A stretch of DNA of 41,896 nucleotides from Nostoc sp. S13 (GCF_029379315.1 NZ_JAQYWQ010000056.1:1-41896), one strand, 5' to 3'; shown: positions 16,537-26,207, counted from the stretch's first letter. Notes: generated by a model from the letters alone, not told the origin. Numbers and translations are program-made.

Positions 16537-16953
16537 CTAGCGGAGGCGGGGTTTAACAATGGGTTTAGGCCCATCATTTCCACGTGGTTCTCTCCTAGTC
16601 GGCGGTGGCGATCGCTCTTCTGTGTCTTCATCAAAAGACATACCCTCGCGGCCCGGCGTGGTGCTGCCGTAGATATCCAGGTATACTGATTGCCCAGCAG
16701 TAGCAGCTGCTGCGGCAATTACTGTACGAATCGCCTGAATATTGCGTCCTCCTCGACCAAACACTTTTCCTTTATCTGTGCTTTCAAAGGCGATGCGAAC
16801 CCAAACCCGGTTGAGGGTCTGAGAAATTTCACAATCGACGCTTAGAGTCTCTGGAGATTCCAAAAACGGTTGCACCAAAAAATTAACCAGCCCAACATAA
16901 TTGGGACTAGCTATTGGGAATTTTGTTCCAAAATTATGATGCGGCTGTTGCAC
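16537..16953 (-). CDS. khpA: KH-domain RNA-binding protein
   Basis: A small RNA-binding protein with one KH domain ([24 protein letters not shown], then [17 protein letters not shown] with the GxxG loop GRGG). An Arg/Pro-rich disordered tail ([17 protein letters not shown]) follows. I choose GTG 16953 because AGG lies six bases before it; this start overlaps rpsP by 20 bp. The ATG at 16971 is the alternative. The order ffh-rpsP-khpA is typical of cyanobacteria. The C-terminal tail makes it longer than the roughly 80-aa KhpA of Gram-positives. Confidence 0.85.
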   Translation of the reverse strand: MQQPHHNFGTKFPIASPNYVGLVNFLVQPFLESPETLSVDCEISQTLNRVWVRIAFESTDKGKVFGRGGRNIQAIRTVIAAAAATAGQSVYLDIYGSTTPGREGMSFDEDTEERSPPPTRREPRGNDGPKPIVKPRLR

Positions 16954-17194
16954 TGACCTGTTCAAAAACATTAGCTTTTACTAGAATGCGACGGACGGTA
17001 TCAGTGGGTTGAGCGCCTTGTTGTAGTCGCTTGACGATGCCAGGAACGTCTAGTCGCACTTCATCGGTTCTGGGGTTATAAAATCCCAACTCTTCTAAGG
17101 GACGGCCATCGCGGCGAGCGAGGTTGTTAATGGCGACAATGCGGTAACTTGCTTCCCGCTTTTTACCGAATCGCTTTAAGCGCAGTTTGATCAT
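16934..17194 (-). CDS. rpsP: Ribosomal protein bS16
   Basis: An 86-aa small-subunit protein: [20 protein letters not shown], then [34 protein letters not shown] and an Ala-rich end. It binds 16S rRNA during early 30S assembly. It overlaps the start of the KH-domain gene and lies 113 bp downstream of ffh on the same strand, so the three are probably co-transcribed. Confidence 0.98.
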   Translation of the reverse strand: MIKLRLKRFGKKREASYRIVAINNLARRDGRPLEELGFYNPRTDEVRLDVPGIVKRLQQGAQPTDTVRRILVKANVFEQVSATAAS

Positions 17195-17307
17195 GGTTGA
17201 AGAATCATTCTCCTGTTAGTAATTATGCTGAAATGCTAATTCTAGCACTGACCTAGCGTTTGCTGCTATTAGTCCTGAGTCAATGACTAATGACCAATGA
17301 CTCTTAA

Positions 17308-18777
17308 CTAAAGATTGCCAAAACCTTTTTTCTTTTTCTCTTTCTTTTTCTTTTTGGTGGCTGGGGCACCACCACCATAACCTCGCCATCCGGGGGCTGC
17401 GGGACGATCGCCTGCACCTGCGAAGGCATTACCCATACCGCCACCACCACCGCCGAACATTCCCGGCATTCCAGGAAAGCCACCTTGACCCATTTGCTGC
17501 ATGAGCGATCGCATTTTTTGGAAATCACCCACCAGTTTTGTGACATCGGACTCTCTATAGCCGGAGCCAGAAGCAATCCGCCGCCGCCGACTGGGAGAAC
17601 TGGCTAATAAATCGGGGTCGTGGCGTTCTTGGCGAGTCATGGAGTTAATCATCGCCTCACACCGCTTCAGCTGCGTTTCTCCCTGTTTGAGTTGATCATC
17701 TGAGAGCTTGTTCATCCCTGGAATCATTTTGATCAAGCCTCCCAGAGATCCCATATTCTTCAGCATCCGTAACTGCTTGAGAAAGTCAGTAAAGTCAAAC
17801 TTCGCTGACAGGATTTTCTCCTGCATTTTCTCCGCATCTGCTAAGTCAAACTCTTCTTGAGCTTTTTCTACCAGAGTGAGAACATCACCCATTCCCAGAA
17901 TCCGCGATGCCATGCGATCGGGATAAAACGGTTGCAGTGCCTCGACTTTTTCACCCACGCCCACAAACTTAATCGGCGCTCCCGAAATCTTTCGCACCGA
18001 AAGCGCTGCACCGCCACGGCTATCACCATCCAACTTGGTGAGAATCGCCCCAGTAATTCCGATCTGCTCATGGAAGGTGCGGGTAAGATTAGCTGCCTCT
18101 TGACCAGTCATCGCGTCCACCACCAAGAGAGTTTCATGGGGTTGGACTGTTGCTTTGATGCGGGCTAATTCCGCCATCATTTCTTCGTCAATTTGCAGGC
18201 GTCCAGCAGTATCAATAATTACTGTGTTTACACCTTCTGCTCTAGCGCGTTCTACACCCTGTCGAGCAATTTCTACGGGATCTGCGTCGCTTCCTAGTTC
18301 AAATACTGGTACTTCAATTTGCTTACCCAACGTCACCAGTTGGTCGATCGCGGCTGGGCGATATACGTCTGTCGCCACCAATAAACAGCTACGATCTAAT
18401 TTTCGCAGATGTAAGGCTAACTTAGCGGTAGCTGTGGTTTTACCAGTACCTTGCAACCCAGCCATTAGCACAATAGTAGGCTGTTCCTGGGCTTCTGCTA
18501 TGGGAACGTTTTCTTCTCCCATCACCTGCACCAGTTCATCGTGAACAATTTTGATGAACTGTTGGTCAGGTCGCACGCCGGTAATCACCTCGGCTCCCTG
18601 TGCTTTGGCTTCGACTTCGCTAATAAAATCTTTGACTACCTGGAGATTGACATCTGCTTCCAACAGGGCGCGGCGCACTTCGCGCAAAGCATCTTGAATG
18701 TTGGATTGAGAAATTTTGTCCTGTCCCCGCAGTTTCTTCCAGGCGGATTCTAAACGGTCAGATAATGCATCAAACAT
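17308..18777 (-). CDS. ffh: Signal recognition particle GTPase Ffh
   Basis: A 489-aa SRP54 homologue that binds signal sequences and 4.5S RNA and delivers ribosomes to FtsY. The N domain (MFDALSDRLESAWKKLRGQ) precedes the G domain with GLQGTGKTTATAKLA, DTAGRLQIDEEMM, TKLDGDSRGGAAL and DRMASRILGMGD. The methionine-rich M domain has MIPGMNKLSDDQL and SGSGYRESDV. The C-terminus is a Gly/Met-rich segment and a Lys run (KKKKKEKKKKGF). The Gly/Lys tail is long but usual for cyanobacteria. Confidence 0.98.
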   Translation of the reverse strand: MFDALSDRLESAWKKLRGQDKISQSNIQDALREVRRALLEADVNLQVVKDFISEVEAKAQGAEVITGVRPDQQFIKIVHDELVQVMGEENVPIAEAQEQPTIVLMAGLQGTGKTTATAKLALHLRKLDRSCLLVATDVYRPAAIDQLVTLGKQIEVPVFELGSDADPVEIARQGVERARAEGVNTVIIDTAGRLQIDEEMMAELARIKATVQPHETLLVVDAMTGQEAANLTRTFHEQIGITGAILTKLDGDSRGGAALSVRKISGAPIKFVGVGEKVEALQPFYPDRMASRILGMGDVLTLVEKAQEEFDLADAEKMQEKILSAKFDFTDFLKQLRMLKNMGSLGGLIKMIPGMNKLSDDQLKQGETQLKRCEAMINSMTRQERHDPDLLASSPSRRRRIASGSGYRESDVTKLVGDFQKMRSLMQQMGQGGFPGMPGMFGGGGGGMGNAFAGAGDRPAAPGWRGYGGGAPATKKKKKEKKKKGFGNL

Positions 18778-19010
18778 AATGTAATTACAAGTAGTTCGCC
18801 AATGGAGAATTCTAAACCGCCGATGAATGCGATTGCGAATTTCCGCTAAAGTTTTAACGTGCTATTTACCAGCTTAGTATTTTTCACCCCGACTGTAGCA
18901 ACCAGATACTTAGGATGGGCATGGGGCATGGGGACTCTGATGCTTGAATACTCTCTAATGCAACCCGATCGCGGCGATCGCTAATTCGTAATATTATGAG
19001 TTAGGTGTCT

Positions 19011-19679
19011 ATGCCAGCTAAGATGTCGCAGCGAATCAAAGTGTACTCCTACTCGATATACCACTCGTCAAATTCATATATTGGTATTGCTCTTGCGGAA
19101 AAAGCATTGCGGGGATTGCCGGTTGATATTGAACGACGACCAATCTATATACCGAAGGAGCGCGGGATAAAGGTAGCTGACCTACAAGGACGAAGTGAAA
19201 GCGCCTTGTGATCGTCGTATCACAAAGAAGATTGTCTGCGGTGGGCGAAAAAGTACGGCATTGAAATTCGGCTCAAGGAGTATGAAGAATTTGGTAGGTG
19301 GGTCAAGCGCTGGGAGAAAATGAAGTTTGGTCGGGAAGAACTGCCCGCCAGAGCGTATTACGCTGCTTGTGGAACCGGGAAGGAGCATCTGCTTGATGCC
19401 GCTTTCTTTCGAGCGTCGTACATTGACCTGCTTGATGTCAACGATGAGTCTGTGATTAGGAAAGTTGCAAATGATGTTGGGCTGAATGGCGATCGCATTC
19501 TGGAATTAGTATACGGCGAAGCAGCTAAACAAGCAGCAGTCGCAGCTTTGGCAGAATACGAGCAATTTGGTTGTCCTGGAGTCCCAACCTGGATAGTGCA
19601 AGGTGAAAGGTTTTGGGGAAAGGATCGTGTCGATTGGGTAACAGAAAAGGTCAAACAATTAGTAATTAGTTATTCGTAG
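19011..19679 (+). pseudogene. DsbA-like/HCCA isomerase-like oxidoreductase with in-frame TGA
   Basis: A single reading frame of 222 codons interrupted once, by TGA at codon 67 (19209-19211). Before it: IKVYSYSIYHSSNSYIGIALAEKAL and VDIERRPIYIP. After it: SSYHKEDCLRWAKKYGIEI, then EELPARAYYAACGTGKEHLLDAAFFRASYIDLL and CPGVPTWIVQGERFWGKDRVDWV. The last block is the classic DsbA-family C-terminus (VPTWIVxGERFWGxDR). The N-terminal active-site position has Ser rather than a CxxC pair, as in 2-hydroxychromene-2-carboxylate isomerase-type members. The rest is well conserved, so the stop looks recent. Readthrough or re-coding is possible but less likely. Confidence 0.8.
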
Positions 19680-20184
19680 CGAATTCTTTTTGGAAAAACT
19701 CTTCCTCACCTCCCCGCAGGGTAGACGAAGTGCCTATGGGCTTACTTTGCGTCTTTCTGGCTTTAAAAACGCTAGGATTTTACCAAAAAATAATGGTTAT
19801 CATTTTCATAATTTAGAGTCAGGTTGTTTACAAGTTTTAATTACAAATAAAAGTAATTGTGTAATTAGTAAGAAGTTACTAGCAGGATTGTATTTAATTT
19901 GTAAATAATGGATGTTAATCTGCTATGATTCATAATTTTTAACGTAATCATTACCATTCCTTAAATTAACCAAGATAATTTTTATATAGTCTTGGTAAAT
20001 TAATACATTTTAAATTATCTATCTCTAAAATAGAAAATTAGTGAGTAATTTCCAGAAATATATAGTCTCTATTTGAAGATAATGTTTGATAACGTAGCAT
20101 TCTAAATTTAAAACAGGGCCATCACAAATATTGAGGTGGGGATTTTTGAGGACAATACTTTAGATTTAAAGGTTTTTTTGGTTA
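19680..20184. other. Gene-free stretch with repeat and candidate Zur/Fur-like site
   Basis: A repeat fragment (CCCGCAGGGTAGACGAAGTG) lies at 19712-19735. At 19794-19808, TGGTTATCATTTTCA matches 11 of the 14 fixed bases of the cyanobacterial Zur consensus TGATAATNATTATCA. It is about 375 bp before the CDF transporter. The remaining DNA is AT-rich without a gene. Confidence 0.4.
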
Positions 20185-21165
20185 ATGCTTTTACTTAAAG
20201 GGGATAAATGTAGGTGCGAAAATACTTCGGCGAAAGTACTTAAAAGTCGGCAAAAAGCCAAGATGTTGTGGATAACATTAGGTTTACTTGCTTGTTTTTT
20301 TGTTGCTGAGTGGAGTGTGGGTTTGTGGAGTCAAAGTTTATCTCTACAAGCAGATGCAGGACATATATTATCTGATATTACAGCCTTGCTGATATCAGTA
20401 TTTGCAAGTTTATTAGCACAGCAACCAGTTAAGAGTCAGGCAACATTCGGACATCAGCGTATCGAAGTTTTAGCAGCTTTGTTGAATGGATTAGGTTTGC
20501 TAGCGATCGCTACTTTTATCACATGGGAAGCTATTGGGCGCTGGCAACATCCAGCAACAATTTTGGGCTTACCAATGTTAGGAATTGCGGTGTTAGGTTT
20601 AATCGTCAATTTACTCAACATTACTTTGCTTCATCCCCACACTCACGACGACTTAAACTTACGGGGTGCTTTGCTTCATGTCATCGCCGATACTGCTAGT
20701 TCTGTTGGCGTAATTATAGCTGCTTTAGCAGTTCATCTTTGGGATTGGTGGTGGGCAGATGTCGCGATTAGTTTAGTAGTTGCAATTTTTACTGGTTTAA
20801 GTGCTTTACCCTTAGTCCAAGAAAGCCTGAAGATTTTTTTGGAGTATGCACCGGAATCAATTGACCCCATCGAGGTGGAAATATCTCTCAAATCTTTTCC
20901 TGGTGTTGTCCAAGTAGAAAAACTTCATATCTGGGCAATTAGCTCAAATAAGGTAATGCTTTGCGCTAATTTGACAGTTGAATGTGTAACGACCCAAGAA
21001 CGCGATCGCTTACTCACTCAGTTGCAAGCTCACATCCAAAAAAACTTTAATATTGCTGAAATAACTTTGCAGCTAACTAGCTGTAAAAACCCTTCATTAA
21101 TGCCAATTCATCCTTTATTTAATCAAGATATAGTTTTAATGTTGTCTGCGAGTAAAACAAATTAA
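20185..21165 (+). CDS. Cation diffusion facilitator (Zn2+/Co2+ efflux family)
   Basis: A 326-aa membrane antiporter of the CDF family. The metal site is formed by DAGHILSD (D57, H60, D64) in helix 2 and HVIADTASS (H165, D169) in helix 5. A His-rich loop HPHTHDD lies between helices 4 and 5, and a cytoplasmic ferredoxin-like domain follows (PIEVEISLKSFPGVVQVEKLHIWAISSNKVML). HxxxD at both sites favours zinc or cobalt. The N-terminus has a short KCRCE motif before the first helix. I keep the ATG at 20185; a later ATG at 20263 would start just before helix 1. Confidence 0.9.
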   Translation: MLLLKGDKCRCENTSAKVLKSRQKAKMLWITLGLLACFFVAEWSVGLWSQSLSLQADAGHILSDITALLISVFASLLAQQPVKSQATFGHQRIEVLAALLNGLGLLAIATFITWEAIGRWQHPATILGLPMLGIAVLGLIVNLLNITLLHPHTHDDLNLRGALLHVIADTASSVGVIIAALAVHLWDWWWADVAISLVVAIFTGLSALPLVQESLKIFLEYAPESIDPIEVEISLKSFPGVVQVEKLHIWAISSNKVMLCANLTVECVTTQERDRLLTQLQAHIQKNFNIAEITLQLTSCKNPSLMPIHPLFNQDIVLMLSASKTN

Positions 21166-21434
21166 AACCAAATAATAGCTAAATATCTAATGCTAGTATA
21201 GCACGGTCTAAATCCAGCTACCATCTCAATTAACTAGGCAATTAGCTCAGAGTAACTTATTAAATGTAGACAAACTTTTTCCACAGTCTACTAGGAATAA
21301 TTATGATTTTTTAGTTAAGGATTTTGGCTATTGTTTGCATAAGTCATGTTTTTCTAAAATCAATATTTAAATATGATGCTTATTGGCATTATTTCGATTT
21401 TCAATCGGTTATTTACTCGGAGGTTTACTCAATC

Positions 21435-21683
21435 ATGACTTTAATTCCAAAATCTCAAATGATTTCATTACTGAAACAGTACAAACACTCATTAGTTTGG
21501 TTCATATCTGGTCTGTTTGTGGCAATCCTATTGTTCTTCGGAACATCGAATCAACAACCAGCAACTGCCTCTAACCCTGCCTCTAACCTGAGTCATACCA
21601 CACCCTCTACTCAACTAGATGTAACTGCTACGTACTCAGACTTCAGTGCTACTCATCTAGAACCCAATTTTTATCAGTATTAA
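21435..21683 (+). CDS. Short secreted ORF sharing signal peptide with the alkaline phosphatase
   Basis: An 82-aa ORF beginning MTLIPKSQMISLLKQYKHSL. From its ninth residue it aligns with the start of the next gene: MISLLKQYKHSL versus MISFLRKYKRSL, both then hydrophobic (LFVAILLFFGTS versus FLCTILLIFANS) and ending QPATA versus QPTMA. The remaining 45 residues are Ser/Thr/Ala-rich without a known domain. It ends 32 bp before the phosphatase gene. It is either a small exported protein or the 5' remnant of a duplicated phosphatase gene. Confidence 0.6.
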   Translation: MTLIPKSQMISLLKQYKHSLVWFISGLFVAILLFFGTSNQQPATASNPASNLSHTTPSTQLDVTATYSDFSATHLEPNFYQY

Positions 21684-21715
21684 CGGCTAACAAATTAACT
21701 TTAAGGCGCACTGAA

Positions 21716-23665
21716 ATGATTTCATTTTTGCGAAAGTACAAGCGATCGCTATCCTTGACTATGGTTGGCTTTCTCTGTACCATTCTGCTGATATTTGCTA
21801 ATTCTGTTTTTCAGCCGACTATGGCCGCTGGTAATGGAATTAATGTAATTATCATGATTGGCGATGGTATGGGTTGGAATCTGGCACGGGCCGCAGCCGT
21901 TGCCAAAGGTGCCCCCTTTTACACTAGTGGTAAAGGCTCAGGTCTGAGCTTCCAAAAGCTAACTGGATATGCACTAGTGACCACTTATGGCACAACAATT
22001 CAGGGAAATACACCAGAAAAGCCAACAGGTCAGCCCCACTTAACAACTAACTCTGCTCTGGATGGGTCTGATACATTCACAGGTGCAAGTCCTGTTCGTC
22101 CCAACTTCTCATTTCAGCCTACTCCTTTTAATCCAGGCGATCGATTTGATGGCAACAGTTTGGCAGATGGCAATCTGACAGGTTACGACCCTACTAAGGG
22201 CGGCCCTGTTCCCTGGATTCCTCTGACCCCTGCTAATCCTGGTACATACGACAAAGAGTACATCAAACACAGTTATCCCGACTCTGCTAACACCGCTACG
22301 ACTCTTTATACGGGTGTAAAGAGCTTTAACAACGCGATGGGTGTAGACATTTACGAGAAAAAGTTGAAAACCATCCTGGAAATTGCCAAAGAAAAAGGTA
22401 AGTCTACAGGACTAGTTACTTCCGTACCCATTAGCCACGCAACGCCTGGTGCTGCCGCTTCTTTTGTAAATCGTCGCAGCAAATACGACAGTAAGTACGA
22501 CCCCACCAAGACTAATCAAGACAGTATTCTGCAACAGACATTGCTAAACTTTCAGCCTAATGTCTTGTTAGGTGGCGGTCATCCTAAAGACTTTGACAAT
22601 AAAAGTAGTACAACTACAGCCGAAGGTGTTTTTAACTACATTTATATTACAGAAGACACTTACAAACATCTCAGTGATAACCCTAAGTCCAATCGTTATG
22701 GCTATACCTTTTTGGAACGTGGGCCAAATGCAACTCAGACACTGCTAAAGACGGCTGCTAACATCGGCCCAAATAAGGGAGGCAAATTATTTGGTCTATA
22801 CGGTGCCCGTGGACAAGAAGGCAACCTTCCTACTAGCTCTTCTAAGGGAGACTACAGTTTGACAGGTCTGAACAACGCCTCGCTCTATAGCTCTGTTGTT
22901 AAGAGTGTAAGTCCCTGTCCATCAGGTAAGATCATTCCTGGTACAGTTGGGGATTGTGTTCCTGTGGTTGACGCAGCAGGGAATCCAATCGCTGGCCCGA
23001 CACCTGATATTGTCCGTCCTCTAGCTCCCGGTGAAACCGATGCTAGCTTTATCGCCAAAGAGATTAATGAAAATCCAACTTTGGCTGATCTGAGCAAAGC
23101 AGCTCTAAAGGTTCTAGGTAAAGACAAAGACGGTTTCTGGCTGATGATTGAGGGAGGTGATGTAGACTGGGCTGCTCATGACAACAACATGGATAACCTA
23201 ATCGGTACCATGAATGATTTTGATAAAGCAGTCCAGGAGGTCATTGGTTGGGTAAACAAGCATGGAGGTTGGAGTAAGAACCTGTTGCTTGTTACTGCTG
23301 ACCATGACCACTACCTGACTCTGAATAATGACTTTGTTTCAAAGCTAACTCCCAATCCTGATCCTAATCAGGCTAGAGGCTTGAAGTATAACGCCAAGGA
23401 CATCACCTTCAACAAGCACAACCCTAAAGACGCTGGTCACTTCTGGGGAGCTGATCCAAATTACAAGTACCTCTGGGGTAGCCATAGCCGACGAATTGTA
23501 CCTGTTTACTACCAAGGTGCTTATTCATCAACTTTGACCCAATCCTTTGGAGAAAAGCTCAAGTTCACAGATAGCTCTGGTACTTACAGTGCGCCCGGTG
23601 TTCGAGGAGTGGTTGATCAGAGTCATATCTTCCAGGCGATGAAAACTGCGATCGTCAGTCCGTGA
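21716..23665 (+). CDS. PhoA-type alkaline phosphatase, secreted
   Basis: A 649-aa alkaline phosphatase of the classic PhoA superfamily (PF00245 type), which hydrolyses phosphomonoesters outside the cytoplasm. A signal peptide of about 37 residues precedes IIMIGDGMG (metal-binding D50). The nucleophile motif is DSANTATTLYTG (S190), then SHATPGAAASF, MIEGGDVDWAAHDNN and VTADHDHY, with a late GSHSRR-type His. It is longer than E. coli PhoA (about 470 aa) because of inserts at about residues 100-180 and 375-450, as in other cyanobacterial forms. It probably responds to phosphate starvation, but I could not identify a PhoB box. Confidence 0.93.
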   Translation: MISFLRKYKRSLSLTMVGFLCTILLIFANSVFQPTMAAGNGINVIIMIGDGMGWNLARAAAVAKGAPFYTSGKGSGLSFQKLTGYALVTTYGTTIQGNTPEKPTGQPHLTTNSALDGSDTFTGASPVRPNFSFQPTPFNPGDRFDGNSLADGNLTGYDPTKGGPVPWIPLTPANPGTYDKEYIKHSYPDSANTATTLYTGVKSFNNAMGVDIYEKKLKTILEIAKEKGKSTGLVTSVPISHATPGAAASFVNRRSKYDSKYDPTKTNQDSILQQTLLNFQPNVLLGGGHPKDFDNKSSTTTAEGVFNYIYITEDTYKHLSDNPKSNRYGYTFLERGPNATQTLLKTAANIGPNKGGKLFGLYGARGQEGNLPTSSSKGDYSLTGLNNASLYSSVVKSVSPCPSGKIIPGTVGDCVPVVDAAGNPIAGPTPDIVRPLAPGETDASFIAKEINENPTLADLSKAALKVLGKDKDGFWLMIEGGDVDWAAHDNNMDNLIGTMNDFDKAVQEVIGWVNKHGGWSKNLLLVTADHDHYLTLNNDFVSKLTPNPDPNQARGLKYNAKDITFNKHNPKDAGHFWGADPNYKYLWGSHSRRIVPVYYQGAYSSTLTQSFGEKLKFTDSSGTYSAPGVRGVVDQSHIFQAMKTAIVSP

Positions 23666-23727
23666 ACTTAATACAGCGCTTCACTGAACACTGACTGAAT
23701 TTTAGATTTTGGATTTTCAATTAAAAC

Positions 23728-23834
23728 AGGACTTACGCACTCAAAACCTGAAACCTAGATCCCCCCTTAAAAAGGAGTGAACTTTAAAAGCCCCCTTTTT
23801 AAGGGGGTTGGGGGATCTCTTGTGCCTAAGTCCT
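23728..23834. mobile_element. MITE-like element with terminal and internal inverted repeats
   Basis: The ends AGGACTTACGCAC (23728-23740) and GTGCCTAAGTCCT (23822-23834) are inverted with one mismatch. Inside, AGATCCCCCCTTAAAAAGG is mirrored by CCTTTTTAAGGGGGTTGGGG and GGGGGATCT. At 107 bp with no coding potential it fits a non-autonomous mobile element. No clear target duplication is seen. Confidence 0.75.
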
Positions 23835-23921
23835 ATAAAAGATCCAAAATCCTTATAGCAAGCGGATTGATCCGTAGGGTCAATCTAAAATCCAAAATTG
23901 TGTAACTGAAAAACTTTGTGT

Positions 23922-23947
23922 TGCAGAGACGTGCGAACACACGTCTC
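23922..23947. repeat. Perfect 10-bp stem hairpin (CAGAGACGTG)
   Basis: The arms CAGAGACGTG and CACGTCTCTG surround a 6-nt loop, about 60 bp before the PEP-CTERM gene. It resembles the AGACGCGATT palindromes at 4409-4470, with changed bases paired by compensating changes. Confidence 0.75.
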
Positions 23948-24003
23948 TGTTTCATAAAACTATTTCGGTATTTTTATATCTGTTGTTTAATCAAGGTAAA
24001 AAA

Positions 24004-24510
24004 ATGACTGACTCCATCTTTAAGAAGTTAGCAGCTGTAACGGTGGGAACTGCTCTGATTTTTGCGGTAGGGGAAACTATGCCCGTCCAAGCTAGACAAC
24101 TCACTTATAATTTCTCTAATGAGAATAAAACTCTCACAGGCACTTTTTCGTTTGACGAAGCAGCAGCAGACGATCAAGAAGTAACGATCGCAGAAGGTTT
24201 AAAGATTTTTGCTACCTACGGTGGTCAGTCATACACTGAAGCCAATGATCCTTTAGCATCAGTTTTAACCGACTTTTCGGGAACAATTTTGAACCAAGCG
24301 GGGTTGGGGTTGAATTTTACACCTACCAGGTTTAATGTCTACCGTGATACTTTTATCGATCTGAATGATTCGACTGCTGCGGGTGTTCAAACTATTATTT
24401 ACACAAGTGTTCCAGAGCCAAGTTTTATGCTTGGATTGTCTGTGTTTGGGTTGGGTTTGTTGTTGGCGAAAAAAACAGCATCCTCTAGGTCATCAAGTAC
24501 AAAAGCTTAA
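24004..24510 (+). CDS. PEP-CTERM sorting domain protein
   Basis: A 168-aa exported protein. N-terminal signal: KKLAAVTVGTALIFAVGE, cleavage near VQA. The C-terminus is VPEPSFMLGLSVFGLGLLL followed by the basic AKKTASSR, the PEP-CTERM tripartite signal read by an exosortase. The middle (LTYNFSNENKTLTGTFSFDE) is a beta-rich domain frequent in cyanobacterial PEP-CTERM proteins. The start ATG at 24004 follows AAGG. The role is probably at the cell surface; the partner exosortase is not in this window. Confidence 0.88.
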   Translation: MTDSIFKKLAAVTVGTALIFAVGETMPVQARQLTYNFSNENKTLTGTFSFDEAAADDQEVTIAEGLKIFATYGGQSYTEANDPLASVLTDFSGTILNQAGLGLNFTPTRFNVYRDTFIDLNDSTAAGVQTIIYTSVPEPSFMLGLSVFGLGLLLAKKTASSRSSSTKA

Positions 24511-24845
24511 ACCAAATTATCAAAAATAAACTGTTAAGCGGTTGATTGGCATCTATAATCTCTTTACTCTGTGTTCTCTGCGCCTAATAAGGTTAAATAA
24601 ATTACTTTTAAACCGCAGAGACGCAGAGAGCGCTGAGAGAAAAAAGAGATTTTACTAGTCACCTTGAAAGGGCTAATTATATATATAACAGGGTGGGATT
24701 ATCCATACTGCAAATTTGATTATACAGATGGTGCTATCTAGGTTTGCTGACAATCTGCCTATAGGTTGTTACATCAAGAAAATATACATGGATTAGTTCA
24801 GATATAATAATGACTCATTGTTTGTTTTCCTAACTGGAGAAATTA
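24511..24845. other. Intergenic with CTCTGCG/CGCAGAG dispersed repeat
   Basis: At about 24567-24645 the block TGTGTTCTCTGCGCC...CCGCAGAGACGCAGAGAGCGC is a repeat common in Nostoc spacers and forms an imperfect hairpin. TATAAT at 24803-24808 is a plausible -10 element for argG, without a clear -35. Confidence 0.5.
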
Positions 24846-26048
24846 ATGGGTCGCGCCAAAAAGGTTGTCCTGGCATATTCTGGCGGAGTGGATACCTCAG
24901 TTTGCATCCCCTATCTCAAACAGGAGTGGGGTGTGGAAGAGGTGATTACCCTGGCAGCAGATTTGGGTCAGGGAGATGAATTAGAGCCAATCAGAGAAAA
25001 AGCGCTGAAATCGGGTGCAATTGAATCCCTAGTGGCGGATGTTAAAGACAGCTTCGTTAAAGATTACGCCTTTGGAGCGATTCAAGCCAACGCCCTTTAT
25101 GAGAATCGTTATCCTCTAGGAACTGCCCTTGCCCGTCCACTGATTGCTAAGGTATTAGTAGAAACGGCTGAAAAATATGGTGCTGATGCGATCGCTCATG
25201 GTTGCACCGGTAAAGGTAATGATCAGGTTCGCTTTGATGTCTCCGTCACGGCCCTAAACCCCAACCTGAAGATCCTCGCACCAGCCAGAGAATGGGGGAT
25301 GAGCCGTGAGGAAACGATCGCCTATGGTGAAAACTTTGGTATCCCCTCACCAGTCAAAAAATCGTCTCCCTACAGCATTGACAAGAATTTGCTCGGTCGT
25401 AGCATTGAAGCTGGTTTACTCGAAGATCCGTCATTTGAGCCACCAGAAGAAATTTATGAAATGACCAAAGCTGTTGCTGACACTCCCAACGAGCCAGAAT
25501 ACATCGAAATTGGTTTCCACGGTGGTATTCCCACAACCCTTAACGGTATAGCCAAAAAGCCAGTTGAGCTAATTGAACAACTCAATCAGGTGGTAGGAAA
25601 TCACGCCATCGGCCGGATCGATATGATTGAAAACCGTCTGGTGGGGATCAAATCGCGGGAAATCTATGAATCACCAGCGATGTTAGTCCTAATTCAGGCA
25701 CATAGGGATTTAGAAAGCTTGACTTTAACAGCAGATGTTACCCATTACAAACGCGGGATTGAAGAAACTTACAGCCAAATCGTTTACAACGGTTTGTGGT
25801 ACAGTCCACTCAAAGTTGCACTGGATGCCTTTATTCAAAAGACACAAGAGCGAGTCTCTGGAACTGTGCGAGTGAAGTTGTTCAAGGGCAACTCTACGAT
25901 AGTTGGGCGTTCGAGCGATAATTCTCTCTATACTCCCGATTTGGCAACTTACGGAGCCGAAGACAAATTTGACCACAAAGCTGCTGAAGGCTTTATCTAC
26001 GTTTGGGGACTACCGACTCGCATTTGGTCACAGCAAACTAAAAGTTAG
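24846..26048 (+). CDS. argG: Argininosuccinate synthase
   Basis: A 400-aa enzyme joining citrulline and aspartate with ATP in arginine synthesis. It has the PP-loop [11 protein letters not shown] (residues 10-20), [37 protein letters not shown] and [15 protein letters not shown]. The GGAGAAATTA ribosome site precedes the ATG at 24846. Arginine feeds cyanophycin, so the gene links to nitrogen storage in filamentous cyanobacteria. Confidence 0.98.
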   Translation: MGRAKKVVLAYSGGVDTSVCIPYLKQEWGVEEVITLAADLGQGDELEPIREKALKSGAIESLVADVKDSFVKDYAFGAIQANALYENRYPLGTALARPLIAKVLVETAEKYGADAIAHGCTGKGNDQVRFDVSVTALNPNLKILAPAREWGMSREETIAYGENFGIPSPVKKSSPYSIDKNLLGRSIEAGLLEDPSFEPPEEIYEMTKAVADTPNEPEYIEIGFHGGIPTTLNGIAKKPVELIEQLNQVVGNHAIGRIDMIENRLVGIKSREIYESPAMLVLIQAHRDLESLTLTADVTHYKRGIEETYSQIVYNGLWYSPLKVALDAFIQKTQERVSGTVRVKLFKGNSTIVGRSSDNSLYTPDLATYGAEDKFDHKAAEGFIYVWGLPTRIWSQQTKS

Positions 26049-26055
26049 GAGTCAT

Positions 26056-26125
26056 TCAATTTTAGATTTTGAATTTTGGATTTTGGATTAAAGGAGAAAT
26101 CTAAAATCTAAAATCCAAAATTGGT
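26056..26125. repeat. AATTTTAGATTTTGAATTTTGG repeat with inverted arm
   Basis: TTTAGATTTTGAATTTTGG is followed by AAATCTAAAATCTAAAATCC in the opposite sense. The element forms a long AT hairpin between convergent argG and dedA. Similar TTTTAGATTTTAGATT runs occur at 8062-8090 and 23699-23720. Confidence 0.7.
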
Positions 26126-26207
26126 AGATTTAGGAGTTAAAAATGCAAAATACAAGAAGTGAAAGTTAAAAAAATAACTTTTTACTTTACTCCTAACTCC
26201 TAACTCT

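Noticed and set aside
16389..16718. 109-aa minus-strand ORF downstream of the KH-domain gene
   Set aside because: It overlaps the end of the KH-domain gene in another frame and includes the GTACGCCCC hairpin.
19209..19211. TGA as selenocysteine codon
   Set aside because: The position is not the family's redox site, no hairpin is evident after it, and cyanobacteria are not known for this system.
19690..19908. 72-aa ORF after the DsbA-like pseudogene
   Set aside because: Contains a dispersed repeat fragment, has no ribosome site, and the rest is AT-rich spacer.
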